Shown: positions 47,636 to 56,590 of the stretch, in pieces
How positions within the stretch are numbered: position 1 is the first letter of the stretch
Layout: each line of letters opens with the position of its first letter
Assembly: GCF_036169555.1 (NCBI RefSeq)
Contig: NZ_CP108032.1
Location: forward strand, 3,348,001-3,412,000
Length of the DNA stretch: 64,000 nt
From: Streptomyces sp. NBC_00306
GTDB lineage: Bacteria; Actinomycetota; Actinomycetes; Streptomycetales; Streptomycetaceae
Direction: 5' to 3'
Position numbers and translations under genes: made by a program
The notes under the pieces: generated by a model
What the model was told of the DNA's origin: nothing
The model's database searches: none
Seen by the model: only the letters and a program-made list of their open reading frames with translations

Positions 47636-49323
47636 CGATACAGCCTACGGCCGCAGTGCGGCCACGGACTCGCCCCCCTTTGCACGTAGAGCTTCTTGGC
47701 CCGGAAGGTCTGTTCCGACGAGGAGGCGTCCTGGGGCCGTCCGCTCCCGCCGAGGGCTTGCCAGGTCCCGGTGTCGAACTGGTAGAGCCCGCCGTACGTC
47801 CCCGACGCGTCCACCGCACCCGACCGTCCGCCGGACTCGCAGTGCGCGAGGGCGCCCCAGTCCAGCCCGTCCGCGCCCTGCACGGAGTCCGGCAACTGCC
47901 GGGTGCCGACCCTGATCCGCTGGGTCACCGGCTGCCGCACCATCTCCTCGGCGATCCTGCGGGGCTTCTGCTTCACGCCGTTGACGGTCCGCAGCGCATA
48001 GGTGACACGGCGCACACCGGACCTGCCCTGCTGCTCGACGACCTCCGTACCGGCGAAGAGGGCGGAGTCCCGGGTCCGCACGACGTCGTAGCCGACGGGC
48101 TCCTCGCGCACCTGCTGGCTGCCGGTGATGCGCATGACGGTGACGGTCTGCCCGTCACGGGGGAAGCTGCCGAGCGGTACGGAGGTGGTGTCCTGGCCGC
48201 CGAGCGCGATGCCCGCGTCGTGGAGCGCCGCCTGGACGGTGGCGGCGTTCGTCCGGACGGTCCGCTCGCGGCCGTCGGCCATGAAGGTCACGGTCCGCTC
48301 GGTCCGTACGTCCAGGGCGAGACCGGTGCGGGAGATGACCGAGGAGCGCGAGACGGACATGTAGGCGCCCTCGGCCCGCACGCCGAGCTGGCGCAGCGCC
48401 TCGTCGACGGTACGGGCGGTGGTCCACACCTGGCGGCGCTGTCCGTCGAGGGTGAGGATGACGGGCCGGCCGTAGCGGACGACGATGTCGTCGCCGCTGG
48501 CGAGATCGGCGCCGGGGCCGGGCGCGACGATGTCGTGCCGGCCGACGGCCAGCCCCTCGTCGTCGAGCAGCTCCTGCACGTCGTCGGCGAAGGTGTGCAG
48601 GGTGCGGGGCACCCCGTCGACGGTGAGGCGTACGTCCTTGTCGCTCGCGACGAACGCCGAGGTCCCGCCCGCCAGGAAGGCGACGACGAGGGCCTGGGGC
48701 ACGAGCTTGCGGAAGGTGTCGGGCCGGTCGGAGGTCTTCCGCCGCCGCGCCGCCCTGCGGGCCTCGGCCCGGCCGGAGGGCGGCATCCCTCCGGCGGGCC
48801 CGGGAGGTTCGGGGACGCCCGCGGGGCGGACGGCGGAGTTCTGGCGCGGCAGTGCGAGGGCGGGCACGGTCGGCGCGTAGGCGGCGGCGTACGCGTCGGC
48901 CGACCCTCCGCCGGGCTCCCCGGGCGGAGGGATCTCGTACGGGTCGGGTGAGCGAGGGCCGGTCACCGCCGCGTCGTACGGTCCCGGGCCCCCGGCCCGC
49001 GTCACCGCCGCGTCGTACGGTCCCGGGCTCCCGGCCCGCGTCACCGCCGCGTCGTACGGTCCCGGGCTCCCGGCCCGCGTCACCGCCGCGTCGTACGGTC
49101 CCGGGCTCCCGGCCCGCGTCACCGCCGCGTCGTACGGTCCCGGCCCTCCGCCCGGGGAGCCCCCCGGCGCCGGACCGACGTACGTGGGCGTCCAGCCTGC
49201 CACCGTGCGGTCCTGCGGGAACGACGGCTTCGTGGGGCCGGGTGGTTCGTACGGTTCGGCGGCTCTGGTCGCAGCGCGGCGAACGCCTCGTGCGGCACGG
49301 TGACTGCCCTGCGAATTGCTCAC
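47632..49323 (-). CDS. rpfB: Resuscitation-promoting factor, RpfB type
   Basis: Secreted or anchored muralytic enzyme used in spore germination and regrowth. 563 residues. A long Pro/Gly-rich cytoplasmic N-terminus with five 13-residue repeats, a membrane/signal segment ([20 protein letters not shown]), three DUF348 units ([19 protein letters not shown] and two more), a G5 domain (about 415-485), and a C-terminal Rpf catalytic domain ([36 protein letters not shown]). The N-terminal repeat region is unusual. GTG start at 49323; first gene of the operon with rsmA and ispE. Confidence 0.93.
   Translation of the reverse strand: MSNSQGSHRAARGVRRAATRAAEPYEPPGPTKPSFPQDRTVAGWTPTYVGPAPGGSPGGGPGPYDAAVTRAGSPGPYDAAVTRAGSPGPYDAAVTRAGSPGPYDAAVTRAGGPGPYDAAVTGPRSPDPYEIPPPGEPGGGSADAYAAAYAPTVPALALPRQNSAVRPAGVPEPPGPAGGMPPSGRAEARRAARRRKTSDRPDTFRKLVPQALVVAFLAGGTSAFVASDKDVRLTVDGVPRTLHTFADDVQELLDDEGLAVGRHDIVAPGPGADLASGDDIVVRYGRPVILTLDGQRRQVWTTARTVDEALRQLGVRAEGAYMSVSRSSVISRTGLALDVRTERTVTFMADGRERTVRTNAATVQAALHDAGIALGGQDTTSVPLGSFPRDGQTVTVMRITGSQQVREEPVGYDVVRTRDSALFAGTEVVEQQGRSGVRRVTYALRTVNGVKQKPRRIAEEMVRQPVTQRIRVGTRQLPDSVQGADGLDWGALAHCESGGRSGAVDASGTYGGLYQFDTGTWQALGGSGRPQDASSSEQTFRAKKLYVQRGASPWPHCGRRLYR
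48962..49156 (-). repeat. Five 39-bp in-frame tandem repeats in rpfB
   Basis: Units at 48962, 49001, 49040, 49079 and 49118, each 39 bp, encoding [13 protein letters not shown]. Copies 2-4 are almost identical at DNA level and the outer two are slightly diverged. Copy number is likely to vary among strains. Confidence 0.93.
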
Positions 49324-49374
49324 GACGCTCCGTAAGGTCCGGTTCCGGTCCGCCCGATGGCGTTGCGGCCCGGG

Positions 49375-49403
49375 ACACTATCGGAGCTGCGGTCACTCTC
49401 CAA
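49375..49403 (-). promoter_or_regulatory. Promoter of the rpfB-rsmA-ispE operon
   Basis: Minus strand TTGGAG (49403-49398), 17-base spacer, TAGTGT (49380-49375). The expected leader of about 45 nt is too short for a ydaO-type riboswitch. Confidence 0.6.
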
Positions 49404-49473
49404 AGCGACTCGGCTACCCAGTGTCGCGTCGACACCCTGTGCGAGGCCTACGGCGGCCTCGACCCGTTATCCG

Positions 49474-50373
49474 TCAGTAACCGAACGCCTCGGCGGTGTT
49501 GGCGGAGACAGCGGCCGCCAGGGTGTCCTCGTCGAGCCCCTTCACTGCGGCCATGGCGCGCAGCGTGACCGGAATGAGATACGGCGCGTTAGGCCGTCCG
49601 CGGTAGGGCACCGGCGTGAGAAACGGCGCATCCGTTTCGACGAGCACGAGTTCTCGGGGCGCGACGGCGAGCGCGTCCCGCAGCGGCTGCGCGTTCTTGA
49701 AGGTCACATTGCCGGCGAAGGACATGTAGTAGCCCGCGGCCGCGCAGATCTCCGCCATTTCCGCGTCGCCGGAATAGCAGTGGAAGACGGTCCGTGCGGG
49801 TGCGCCTTCCTCGGCGAGAATGCGCAGGACATCGGCGTGCGCCTCGCGGTCATGGATCACGAGGGCCTTGTCGTGCCTTTTCGCGATCTCGATATGCGCG
49901 CGGAAGGAGCGTTCCTGGGCGGCGATTCCGTCGGGGCCCGTGCGGTAGTAGTCGAGTCCGGTCTCGCCGACCGCGCGCACCTGCGGCAGCGCGGCGAGCG
50001 CGTCGATCTCGGCGAGCGCGTCGTCGAGCGCACTGTCGCCGCCACCCTCACGCGCCCCCTGCCGCGACCACCCTCCCCCAGCCCCAGGGGGCTGGGAGGT
50101 GCCCCCATGCTCCCCCAGCACGATCCGGGGCGCCTCGTTGGGGTGGAGCGCGACGGCGGCGTGCACCGCGTCGTGGTCGGCGGCCGTCTGCGCGGCCCAG
50201 CGCGAGCCCTTGATGTCGCAGCCGACCTGCACGACCGCCGTCACCCCCACCGCGGCCGCCCTGGCCAGGGCCTCCTCGACCGTGCCCTCCTGCATGTCCA
50301 GGTGGGTGTGGGAATCGGCGACCGGGACCCGCAGGGGGTCGGGCAGCGGCGGCGGGTCGGACTTCGCACTCAT
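49474..50373 (-). CDS. TatD-family metal-dependent hydrolase
   Basis: 299 residues. Metal ligands are visible: DSHTHLD, GETGLDYYR, HDREAH, FHCYSGD, ETDAPFL. TatD proteins are 3'-5' exonucleases and quality-control hydrolases. A Gly-rich insert (HGGTSQPPGAGGGWSRQGA, about 92-110) interrupts the barrel and is not usual for the family. ATG at 50373. Confidence 0.93.
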   Translation of the reverse strand: MSAKSDPPPLPDPLRVPVADSHTHLDMQEGTVEEALARAAAVGVTAVVQVGCDIKGSRWAAQTAADHDAVHAAVALHPNEAPRIVLGEHGGTSQPPGAGGGWSRQGAREGGGDSALDDALAEIDALAALPQVRAVGETGLDYYRTGPDGIAAQERSFRAHIEIAKRHDKALVIHDREAHADVLRILAEEGAPARTVFHCYSGDAEMAEICAAAGYYMSFAGNVTFKNAQPLRDALAVAPRELVLVETDAPFLTPVPYRGRPNAPYLIPVTLRAMAAVKGLDEDTLAAAVSANTAEAFGY

Positions 50374-50406
50374 GGGCGCGATCCTACGAGGCCCGCGCCC
50401 GCGAGC

Positions 50407-50835
50407 TCACTTGCGGTGGAACGGGTGGAGCAGATCGGAGAGATGCCAGTGGTGCGCCGGCTTCTCCGGGCTCGCCGCCTGGTGCACGACCGTGCTGTCC
50501 GGCTGCTGCACCCCGTCCCCCTCCGCCGATGCCTTCCGGGCGGGACGCGCGGACTTCGCGGGGCGTGGTGCGGCGGGACGCGCCATCAGGTCGAGTACCG
50601 AGGAGACCTGTCCGGACCGCATGATCCTGACGACATGCCCCCCGCAGTTGGTGCAGGTCGGGCTCGAGAGCGGCGACGGCACCCGCACCCCGTCCGCCTT
50701 GTAGACGATGAATTCCTGGCCGGCGCCGTCCACATGGTGCTCTATTTCGTAGGACTGCTCCCAGCCGTGCCCACAGCGCATGCAGCAGAACGCGTATGCC
50801 TCATGGACCTTGGCGGTGCCTGTGACCTCACTCAT
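50407..50835 (-). CDS. Zinc-ribbon protein of unknown function
   Basis: 142 residues from ATG at 50835 (GAGGAG upstream). Two CxxC pairs, CCMRCGHGW (about 17-25) and CTNCGGH (about 60-66), with a beta-rich segment between them, form a zinc ribbon. The C-terminal half is Ala/Pro/Lys-rich and ends with HHWHLSDLLHPFHRK. A longer in-frame extension to 51219 overlaps rsmI and is not supported. Lies between tatD and rsmI; function unknown. Confidence 0.85.
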   Translation of the reverse strand: MSEVTGTAKVHEAYAFCCMRCGHGWEQSYEIEHHVDGAGQEFIVYKADGVRVPSPLSSPTCTNCGGHVVRIMRSGQVSSVLDLMARPAAPRPAKSARPARKASAEGDGVQQPDSTVVHQAASPEKPAHHWHLSDLLHPFHRK

Positions 50836-50963
50836 GCCAGCTCCTCTCCACCGATCCAGTGGACGCCTTTGACGGCGGGAGCGCATCAGCGCCTGTCGAT
50901 TAATGGATTGGTCTTGGGCCTTCCCATGCACAAAGGGGCAGGACACGGTCTGCGCTTTGCCTT

Positions 50964-51842
50964 TTACGATAGTCCTTTGCCGTCCCCGGGGGCCGGACGA
51001 TCCGCATTCTTTGCCGCCACGACGGCATCGAACACCTCGCGTTTGGGCACGCCTGCTTCGACGGCGACCGCCGCGATGGCCTCCTTGCGCCGCTCCCCCG
51101 CCTCCTCGCGCACCCGCACCCTGCGCACCAGCTCCTCGGCGTCGAGATCTCCGGGTCCGGCGGCCGGCGCACCCTCCACCACGACCGTGATCTCGCCGCG
51201 TACGCCCTCGGCCGCCCACGCCGCCAGTTCTCCCAGGCCGCCGCGCTTGACCTCTTCGTACGTCTTGGTCAGCTCGCGGCAGACCGCGGCCCGGCGCTCG
51301 GGGCCGAAGACCTCGGCCATCGCGGCGAGGGTGTCGTCCAGACGGTGGGGCGCCTCGAAGTAGACGAGCGTGCGCCGCTCGGACTCGACCTCGCGCAGCC
51401 GGCCGAGCCGTTCACCGGCCTTGCGCGGCAGGAAACCCTCGAAGCAGAAGCGGTCGACCGGCAGTCCCGACAGGGCGAGCGCGGTGAGAACGGCGGACGG
51501 CCCGGGGACCGCGGTGACCTTGATGTCCTTCTCGACGGCCGCGGCGACCAGCCGGTAGCCGGGGTCGGAGACCGAGGGCATGCCGGCGTCGGTGACCAGC
51601 AGCACCCGGGCGCCGCCGGCGAGGGCCTCGACGAGCTCCGGCGTACGGGCGCTCTCGTTGCCCTCGAAGTAGGACACGACCCGCCCCGTGGTGTGCACAC
51701 CGAGGGCCTGGGTGAGGCGGCGGAGCCGCCGGGTGTCCTCGGCGGCGACGATGTCGGCGCCCTCCAGCTCGGCGGCGAGCCGGGGAGGCGCGTCCGCCAC
51801 ATCGCCGATGGGCGTCCCTGCGAGTACCAGCGTTCCTGTCAC
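50964..51842 (-). CDS. rsmI: 16S rRNA 2'-O-ribose C1402 methyltransferase
   Basis: About 292 residues. Family motifs GTLVLAGTPIGDVADAP, AEDTRRLRRL, TDAGMPSVSDPGYRL, VPGPSA and YFEAPHRL are intact. GTG at 51842 is preferred because GGGAGG lies 9 bases before it; ATG at 51851 has the same sequence only two bases upstream. Divergent from the mannosyltransferase, as often seen in actinomycetes. Confidence 0.94.
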   Translation of the reverse strand: MTGTLVLAGTPIGDVADAPPRLAAELEGADIVAAEDTRRLRRLTQALGVHTTGRVVSYFEGNESARTPELVEALAGGARVLLVTDAGMPSVSDPGYRLVAAAVEKDIKVTAVPGPSAVLTALALSGLPVDRFCFEGFLPRKAGERLGRLREVESERRTLVYFEAPHRLDDTLAAMAEVFGPERRAAVCRELTKTYEEVKRGGLGELAAWAAEGVRGEITVVVEGAPAAGPGDLDAEELVRRVRVREEAGERRKEAIAAVAVEAGVPKREVFDAVVAAKNADRPAPGDGKGLS

Positions 51843-51892
51843 ACGGGCCATCCTCCCAGGGCCGTGCGCACGACTCGCACAGTGGCGTTCCC

Positions 51893-51905
51893 TACGATGG
51901 CGCGG
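51893..51905 (+). promoter_or_regulatory. -10 element implying leaderless transcription of pmt
   Basis: TACGAT at 51893-51898 lies only six bases before the GTG at 51905, so transcription should start at the first base of the codon. There is no Shine-Dalgarno sequence. The -35 match (ACGACT, 17-base spacer) is weak. Confidence 0.5.
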
Positions 51906-53626
51906 TGACCAGTACCGCGCCGAAGACCCTTCAGGGCAAGGACGCCGATCAGCAGCCCGCCGACTGGCAGCAACGGCTGCGCAGATTCGGCTACGCGCCC
52001 CGGCCCGTGATCGGGCTGCGCGAACGCCTGGTGCCGCCCTACACCCGCCCCTCCGAACGGCTGTGGCCGGTGTTCGGCATCCCTCCGGCCGTGGTGAACC
52101 CGCTGCTGCGGACGGCGGCCTGGGGCGGACCGCTGCTGGTCGCGCTGGTCGCGGGCGTGCTCCGGTTCTGGAACCTGGGCTCGCCGAAGGCGGTGATATT
52201 CGACGAGACCTACTACGCCAAGGACGCCTGGGCCCTGATCAACCAGGGGTACGAGGGCAGCTGGCCGAAGGACATCGACAAGTCGATCCTGCGGGACCCC
52301 TCGTCCGTCCCGATCCCCACGGACCCCGGCTATGTGGTCCATCCGCCGGTCGGCAAGTGGGTCATCGGCATCGGTGAGCAGCTGTTCGGCTTCACGCCCT
52401 TCGGCTGGCGGTTCATGGTGGCGGTGCTCGGCACGCTGTCGGTGCTGATGCTCTGCCGCATCGGCCGCCGGCTGTTCCGCTCCACGTTCCTCGGCTGTCT
52501 CGCGGGAGCGCTGCTCGCCGTGGACGGTCTGCACTTCGTGATGAGCCGTACGGCTCTGCTCGACCTGGTGCTGATGTTCTTCGTGCTCGCGGCCTTCGGA
52601 GCGCTGGTCGTCGACCGGGACTGGGCGCGCCGCAGACTCGCGGCCGCGCTGCCGGTGGACGAGGACGGCGTGCTGCGGCCGGACGCCACGGTCGCCGAGA
52701 CCCTGCGGCTCGGCTGGCGGCCGTGGCGGCTGACGGCGGGCCTGATGCTCGGCCTGGCCGCCGCCACCAAGTGGAACGGCCTCTATGTGATGGCCGCGTT
52801 CGGTCTGCTGACGGTGCTGTGGGACGCGGGCGCCCGCCGCACGGCCGGCGCGGTGCAGCCGTACAGGGCGGTGCTGAAGAAGGACCTGGTGCCCGCCTTC
52901 GTCTCGACGGTGCCGGTGGCGATCGCCACGTACATCGCCTCGTGGACCGGCTGGATCGTCACCGACAAGGGCTACTTCCGCGACTGGGCGGGGACGGCGG
53001 GCAAGGGCGGCAGCTTCACCTGGCTGCCGGACTGGCTGCGCAGTCTGTGGCACTACGAGACCGAGGTCTACCAGTTCCACGTCAACCTGACCTCGGGCCA
53101 CACGTACCAGTCCAACCCCTGGAGCTGGATCGTGCTGGGCCGCCCGGTCTCGTACTACTACGAGTCCCCGTCCGCGGGCGTCGGCGGCTGCCCCTCGGAC
53201 GCGGCCGACAAGTGCGCGTCCGAGGTCCTGGCCCTCGGCACCCCGCTGCTGTGGTGGGCGGCCTGCTTCGCGATCGCCTACATCCTGTGGCGCTGGCTGT
53301 TCCGCCGCGACTGGCGCGCGGGCGCGATCGCGTGCGGCATCGCGGCCGGGTGGGTGCCGTGGTTCTTCTACCAGGAGCGCACGATCTTCCTGTTCTACGC
53401 GGTGGTGTTCGTGCCGTTCCTGTGTCTGGCGGTCGCCATGATGCTCGGCGCGATCCTGGGCCCACCGGGCTCGGACGAACGCCGCCGTGCGATCGGCGCG
53501 ATCGGCGCGGGTGTGCTGGTGCTGCTGATCATCTGGAACTTCATCTACTTCCACCCGCTGTACACGGGGACGCCGATCCCGGTGGAGGACTGGCGCAACA
53601 GGATGTGGCTGGACACCTGGGTCTAG
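51905..53626 (+). CDS. pmt: Protein O-mannosyltransferase (GT39, polyprenyl-phosphate-mannose dependent)
   Basis: 573 residues with about 10-11 membrane helices. The first loop holds VIFDETYYAKDAW, the DE motif of GT39 enzymes, and VVHPPVGKW follows; a large outer loop (TYQSNPWSWIVLGRPVSYYY) precedes the C-terminal helices. It uses a mannosyl lipid donor to glycosylate exported proteins. In S. coelicolor the pmt gene is needed for infection by phage phiC31 and affects antibiotic sensitivity. Divergent from rsmI across 62 bases. Confidence 0.94.
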   Translation: MTSTAPKTLQGKDADQQPADWQQRLRRFGYAPRPVIGLRERLVPPYTRPSERLWPVFGIPPAVVNPLLRTAAWGGPLLVALVAGVLRFWNLGSPKAVIFDETYYAKDAWALINQGYEGSWPKDIDKSILRDPSSVPIPTDPGYVVHPPVGKWVIGIGEQLFGFTPFGWRFMVAVLGTLSVLMLCRIGRRLFRSTFLGCLAGALLAVDGLHFVMSRTALLDLVLMFFVLAAFGALVVDRDWARRRLAAALPVDEDGVLRPDATVAETLRLGWRPWRLTAGLMLGLAAATKWNGLYVMAAFGLLTVLWDAGARRTAGAVQPYRAVLKKDLVPAFVSTVPVAIATYIASWTGWIVTDKGYFRDWAGTAGKGGSFTWLPDWLRSLWHYETEVYQFHVNLTSGHTYQSNPWSWIVLGRPVSYYYESPSAGVGGCPSDAADKCASEVLALGTPLLWWAACFAIAYILWRWLFRRDWRAGAIACGIAAGWVPWFFYQERTIFLFYAVVFVPFLCLAVAMMLGAILGPPGSDERRRAIGAIGAGVLVLLIIWNFIYFHPLYTGTPIPVEDWRNRMWLDTWV

Positions 53627-53643
53627 CGGGAGCCATGTCGCCG

Positions 53644-53671
53644 TTCCTCGCCGTCATACGACGGCGAGGAA
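53644..53671. terminator. Bidirectional terminator after pmt
   Basis: Perfect 12-bp stem TTCCTCGCCGTC / GACGGCGAGGAA with ATAC loop, between convergent stops at 53626 and 53697. Confidence 0.88.
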
Positions 53672-53696
53672 TGCCTTCGGACGGCCGTGGACGCTT

Positions 53697-54215
53697 CTAC
53701 GACCGGGTCCGAGAAACGATCCAACGGCGTTGTGATTCCCGGGCCTTGGCCGGTGGGGTGCGTTTCACGAGAAGGTAGAGATTCTCGAAGTACACCTGCC
53801 AACGCTCAGGATCGACACCCGAAGGAGTCCTCGCCGCCCTCTCCGCTTTGATGAGCGGCTCCAGCTTCTCCCAGGTCAGCACTACCGAGACACCGAGATA
53901 GCCGGAAACAGGCTTGATATCCACGACCTTGTGCGTGACCAATGCACCGAGGTTGTCGTAGAACCAGGCGAGTTCACGCACCTGAGTGCGCCGTTCCTCC
54001 GGCAGTCCGGCCAGCCCCTGCGAGAGGTCGTACGTGCACATTTCCTTGTAGACGAAATCCCGGGCATCAGCAAGGCGATCACTTCGGTGCTGGCTGAAGA
54101 AGTCGACAAGCACCGGGAGGGTGTTGGCATGCCGGGCCAGCGTTTCCCGCCGGTAAGAGAAGAGAACAGAAACCACAAGCGCCGCGATCGACAGGACAAG
54201 CGCTGCCACGTTCAC
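53697..54215 (-). CDS. Single-pass membrane protein of unknown function
   Basis: 172 residues from GTG at 54215, which has GGAGG six bases upstream. N-terminal helix VNVAALVLSIAALVVSVLFSY, then a soluble helical domain (LPVLVDFFSQHRSDRLADAR, ELAWFYDNLGALVTHKVVDI, WEKLEPLIKAER). It resembles DUF4760-like proteins, by eye only. It lies in a patch (53640-54760) that is less GC-rich than its surroundings, so it may be acquired. Confidence 0.75.
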   Translation of the reverse strand: MNVAALVLSIAALVVSVLFSYRRETLARHANTLPVLVDFFSQHRSDRLADARDFVYKEMCTYDLSQGLAGLPEERRTQVRELAWFYDNLGALVTHKVVDIKPVSGYLGVSVVLTWEKLEPLIKAERAARTPSGVDPERWQVYFENLYLLVKRTPPAKARESQRRWIVSRTRS

Positions 54216-54351
54216 TCTTTGCCTCCAGCCGCAGACCACTTCACGCTACGGCGTAAGTCGACGTCACCGCCAGGCCGCACCTCTTTGGCCGATGGCGCGG
54301 CACCCCTTTCACGCCGGTGCGGGCAGCCGAGGGACGTTCGCATTGATCGCC

Positions 54352-54735
54352 ATGTCTTCTTCCAGCCCTTCGGATCAGCCCGCAGCGTCAGGCCGCATGA
54401 ATGGTCAATGGGGGATTGCCATCGGAGCGGCGTCGGGCGCCAGTGGAGCGGTGGCCGGGGCGCTCGCCACCTGGGCCGGCGCGAGACTGCAGGCTCGCGC
54501 GCAGCTCAATGTCGCGCGGCTGCAGCGAATCGCTCAACACGACGCTGAGACGATCGCGAAGAAGCGGGCGGCTTACTCCGCACTGGTCCCGTCGGTCGAC
54601 GCAGCCCGGCGTCAGATGCGCATCGCGCGGCGGAACCGGGCGACTGCCGCGCTGGCAACACCTCGAAACCCCGTAGCAGCGGGGCGAATCCGTCGTAAGC
54701 CCCGCGGTTCCGGGCCGATCGTCGCGGTCTCGTAA
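54352..54735 (+). CDS. Small hypothetical membrane protein, possibly truncated
   Basis: 127 residues from ATG at 54352 (other starts 54292 and 54397). GQWGIAIGAASGASGAVAGALATWAGARLQARAQLN is a membrane helix with basic flank, followed by a helical segment (DAETIAKKRAAYSALVPSVD) of the type seen in larger Streptomyces proteins. After about residue 88 the sequence becomes basic and low-complexity (RRNRATAALATPRNP), as if frame-shifted or truncated. In the same lower-GC patch as the preceding gene. Confidence 0.5.
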   Translation: MSSSSPSDQPAASGRMNGQWGIAIGAASGASGAVAGALATWAGARLQARAQLNVARLQRIAQHDAETIAKKRAAYSALVPSVDAARRQMRIARRNRATAALATPRNPVAAGRIRRKPRGSGPIVAVS

Positions 54736-54786
54736 CAGCATCGAAGACGATCACCCCCGTCCCGTAGAGTGCACGCGATACATGCC

Positions 54787-54802
54787 CTTGAACACGTTCA
54801 AG
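54787..54802 (+). repeat. Palindrome just upstream of the PBP gene
   Basis: CTTGAAC-AC-GTTCAAG, 7-bp perfect arms, ending 32 bases before the PBP ATG and just after a weak -10-like TAGAGT (54765-54770). Candidate operator within the untranslated leader. Confidence 0.5.
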
Positions 54803-54834
54803 GAAGTGTGCTCCTGGGGAGGGGACTGCAAGTC

Positions 54835-56475
54835 ATGCGCAGTGGGGCGAAAGTCGCCGTGATCGGCTGTGTGTTCGCGGTGGTCGCCGGCGGTGTCGGC
54901 TATGGCGGCTACAACCTGTACAGCGGGTTGACCGACGGCAACGATGTCAGCACCAGGTCAGCCTCCGGGGAGCGGAAGTCCGGGCCGCCGAGTGCCGAGG
55001 AGATCGACGGGACCGCGAAGGACTTTCTCGCGGCATGGGCCGGCGGTGACGCGCCGAAGGCCGCGCAGTTGACCAACAACGCCGTCGAGGCCGAGCCGCT
55101 GCTCGCGGGCTACCGGCAGCAGGCCCATGTCTCCAAGGCCGTGATCACCCCCGGCAAGGCGGTCGGCGCGAGGGTGCCGTTCACGGTGAACGCGACGGTG
55201 TCGTACGAGGGGCAGAGCAAGCCCTGGACGTACAGCTCCGCGCTCACCGTGGTGCGCGGGCTGAGCACCGGCAAGGCGCTCGTCGACTGGGCGCCGGCCG
55301 TCGTGCACCCGAAGCTGACGAAGAGCACCTCGCTCAGGACCGACCAGGCGTCCGCCCCGCCGATCAAGGCCGTGGACCGCAAGGGCCGGGAGCTGACGAA
55401 GGAGAAATACCCCTCCCTGGGCGCCGTCCTGGACGCGTTGCGCAAGAAGTACGGCGAGGCCGCGGGCGGTACCGCGGGCATCGAACTCGTCGTCACCTCC
55501 ACCGACCAGGCCGTCGCCGACCGGACGCTGCTGACGCTGAGCGAGGGCAAGGAGGGCAAGCTCAGGACGACGCTGGACGCGGACGTCCAGGCCGCCGCCG
55601 AGCGGGCGGTGAAGAAGTACGGCCAGGCATCGGCCGTCGCCGTCAAGCCCAGTACCGGTGAGATCCGGGCCGTCGCCAACAGCCCGGCCGACGGGTACAA
55701 CACGGCGATGATGGGCGCCCAGGCCCCCGGTTCCACGATGAAGATCGTGACCGCGGCGATGATGATGGACCAGGGCGTCGTCAAGGGCCCGTCCGCGAAG
55801 GTGGAGTGCCCGGCGAACGTGCAGTGGATGGGCAGGACGTTCACCAACCTGGACGGCTTCTCCATCCCGAGCGGCACGTTCGAGGAGAGCTTCCGCCGCT
55901 CCTGCAACACCGCCTTCATCAAGGCCGTCAAGCCGCTCGACGACCGTGACGTGTCCGGGACGGCGCTCGGTGCCACCGCGAGCAAGTACTTCGGCATCGG
56001 CCTCGACTGGCAGACCGGCGCCGTCAGCGTCGACGGGAGTGTGCCCGAGTCGGCGGGCGCGGAGACCGCCGCCTCGTACATCGGCCAGGGCAGGATCACG
56101 ATGAACGCCCTCAACATGGCGTCCGTCGCCGCGACCGTGAAGAACGGCGGTTTCCTCCAGCCGGTCATCGTGCCGCAGGGCCTCGACGACCGCCCGCTGG
56201 CCACCGCCCAGCGGTTGCCCGGCTCCATCGCGGGCGCGCTGCGCCAGATGATGGGCTCGACCGCGCGCTACGGCACCGGCCAGGCCGCGATGTCCGTGGT
56301 GCAGGGCGACAAGGGCGCCAAGACCGGCTCGGCGGAGGTCGACGGGCAGGGCACGTCGAACAGCTGGTTCACCGGATACGCCGGGGATCTGGCCGCCGCG
56401 GCCGTCGTCCAGTCCGGCGGTCACGGCGGCGACGCGGCGGGTCCGGTGGTCGCGCAGGTGCTCAACGCCCGCTAG
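54835..56475 (+). CDS. Penicillin-binding protein (class B-type transpeptidase with NTF2-like N-domain)
   Basis: 546 residues. One N-terminal membrane helix (VAVIGCVFAVVAGGVGYGG), an MecA-N/NTF2-like domain at about 45-170 (EIDGTAKDFLAAWAGGDAPK), no obvious dimerisation domain motif, and a transpeptidase domain with STMK, SCN and KTGS. All three catalytic motifs are present, so it should crosslink peptidoglycan and bind beta-lactams. GGGAGGGG lies 9 bases before ATG 54835. In S. coelicolor two PBP genes lie near this place beside ssgE; only one is seen here. Confidence 0.93.
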   Translation: MRSGAKVAVIGCVFAVVAGGVGYGGYNLYSGLTDGNDVSTRSASGERKSGPPSAEEIDGTAKDFLAAWAGGDAPKAAQLTNNAVEAEPLLAGYRQQAHVSKAVITPGKAVGARVPFTVNATVSYEGQSKPWTYSSALTVVRGLSTGKALVDWAPAVVHPKLTKSTSLRTDQASAPPIKAVDRKGRELTKEKYPSLGAVLDALRKKYGEAAGGTAGIELVVTSTDQAVADRTLLTLSEGKEGKLRTTLDADVQAAAERAVKKYGQASAVAVKPSTGEIRAVANSPADGYNTAMMGAQAPGSTMKIVTAAMMMDQGVVKGPSAKVECPANVQWMGRTFTNLDGFSIPSGTFEESFRRSCNTAFIKAVKPLDDRDVSGTALGATASKYFGIGLDWQTGAVSVDGSVPESAGAETAASYIGQGRITMNALNMASVAATVKNGGFLQPVIVPQGLDDRPLATAQRLPGSIAGALRQMMGSTARYGTGQAAMSVVQGDKGAKTGSAEVDGQGTSNSWFTGYAGDLAAAAVVQSGGHGGDAAGPVVAQVLNAR

Positions 56476-56590
56476 CCGTAGGGGCCGTGAGGCCGGGCGC
56501 CGGAAGGCTCGTTCGGACGCCGGCCCGCCGACGCTTCCACCATCCGGAATCTGTTCGCGTGGCCCGTACAACCACCGTTAGCGTGCGGTC

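Noticed and set aside
48962..49156. CRISPR-like array of 39-bp units
   Set aside because: The units are directly adjacent without spacers and lie in frame within rpfB.
49324..49473. c-di-AMP (ydaO) riboswitch ahead of rpfB
   Set aside because: Such a switch is known for another Rpf gene in Streptomyces, but the leader here is only about 45 nt from the likely start and lacks the conserved motifs.
50836..51219. N-terminal extension of the zinc-ribbon protein
   Set aside because: It runs antiparallel-free but overlaps the end of rsmI on the same strand, is Arg/Gly-rich, and a good ribosome site precedes ATG 50835.
54640..54735. Possible tRNA-like sequence at the end of the small hypothetical gene
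   Set aside because: No acceptor stem or T-loop consensus could be built.
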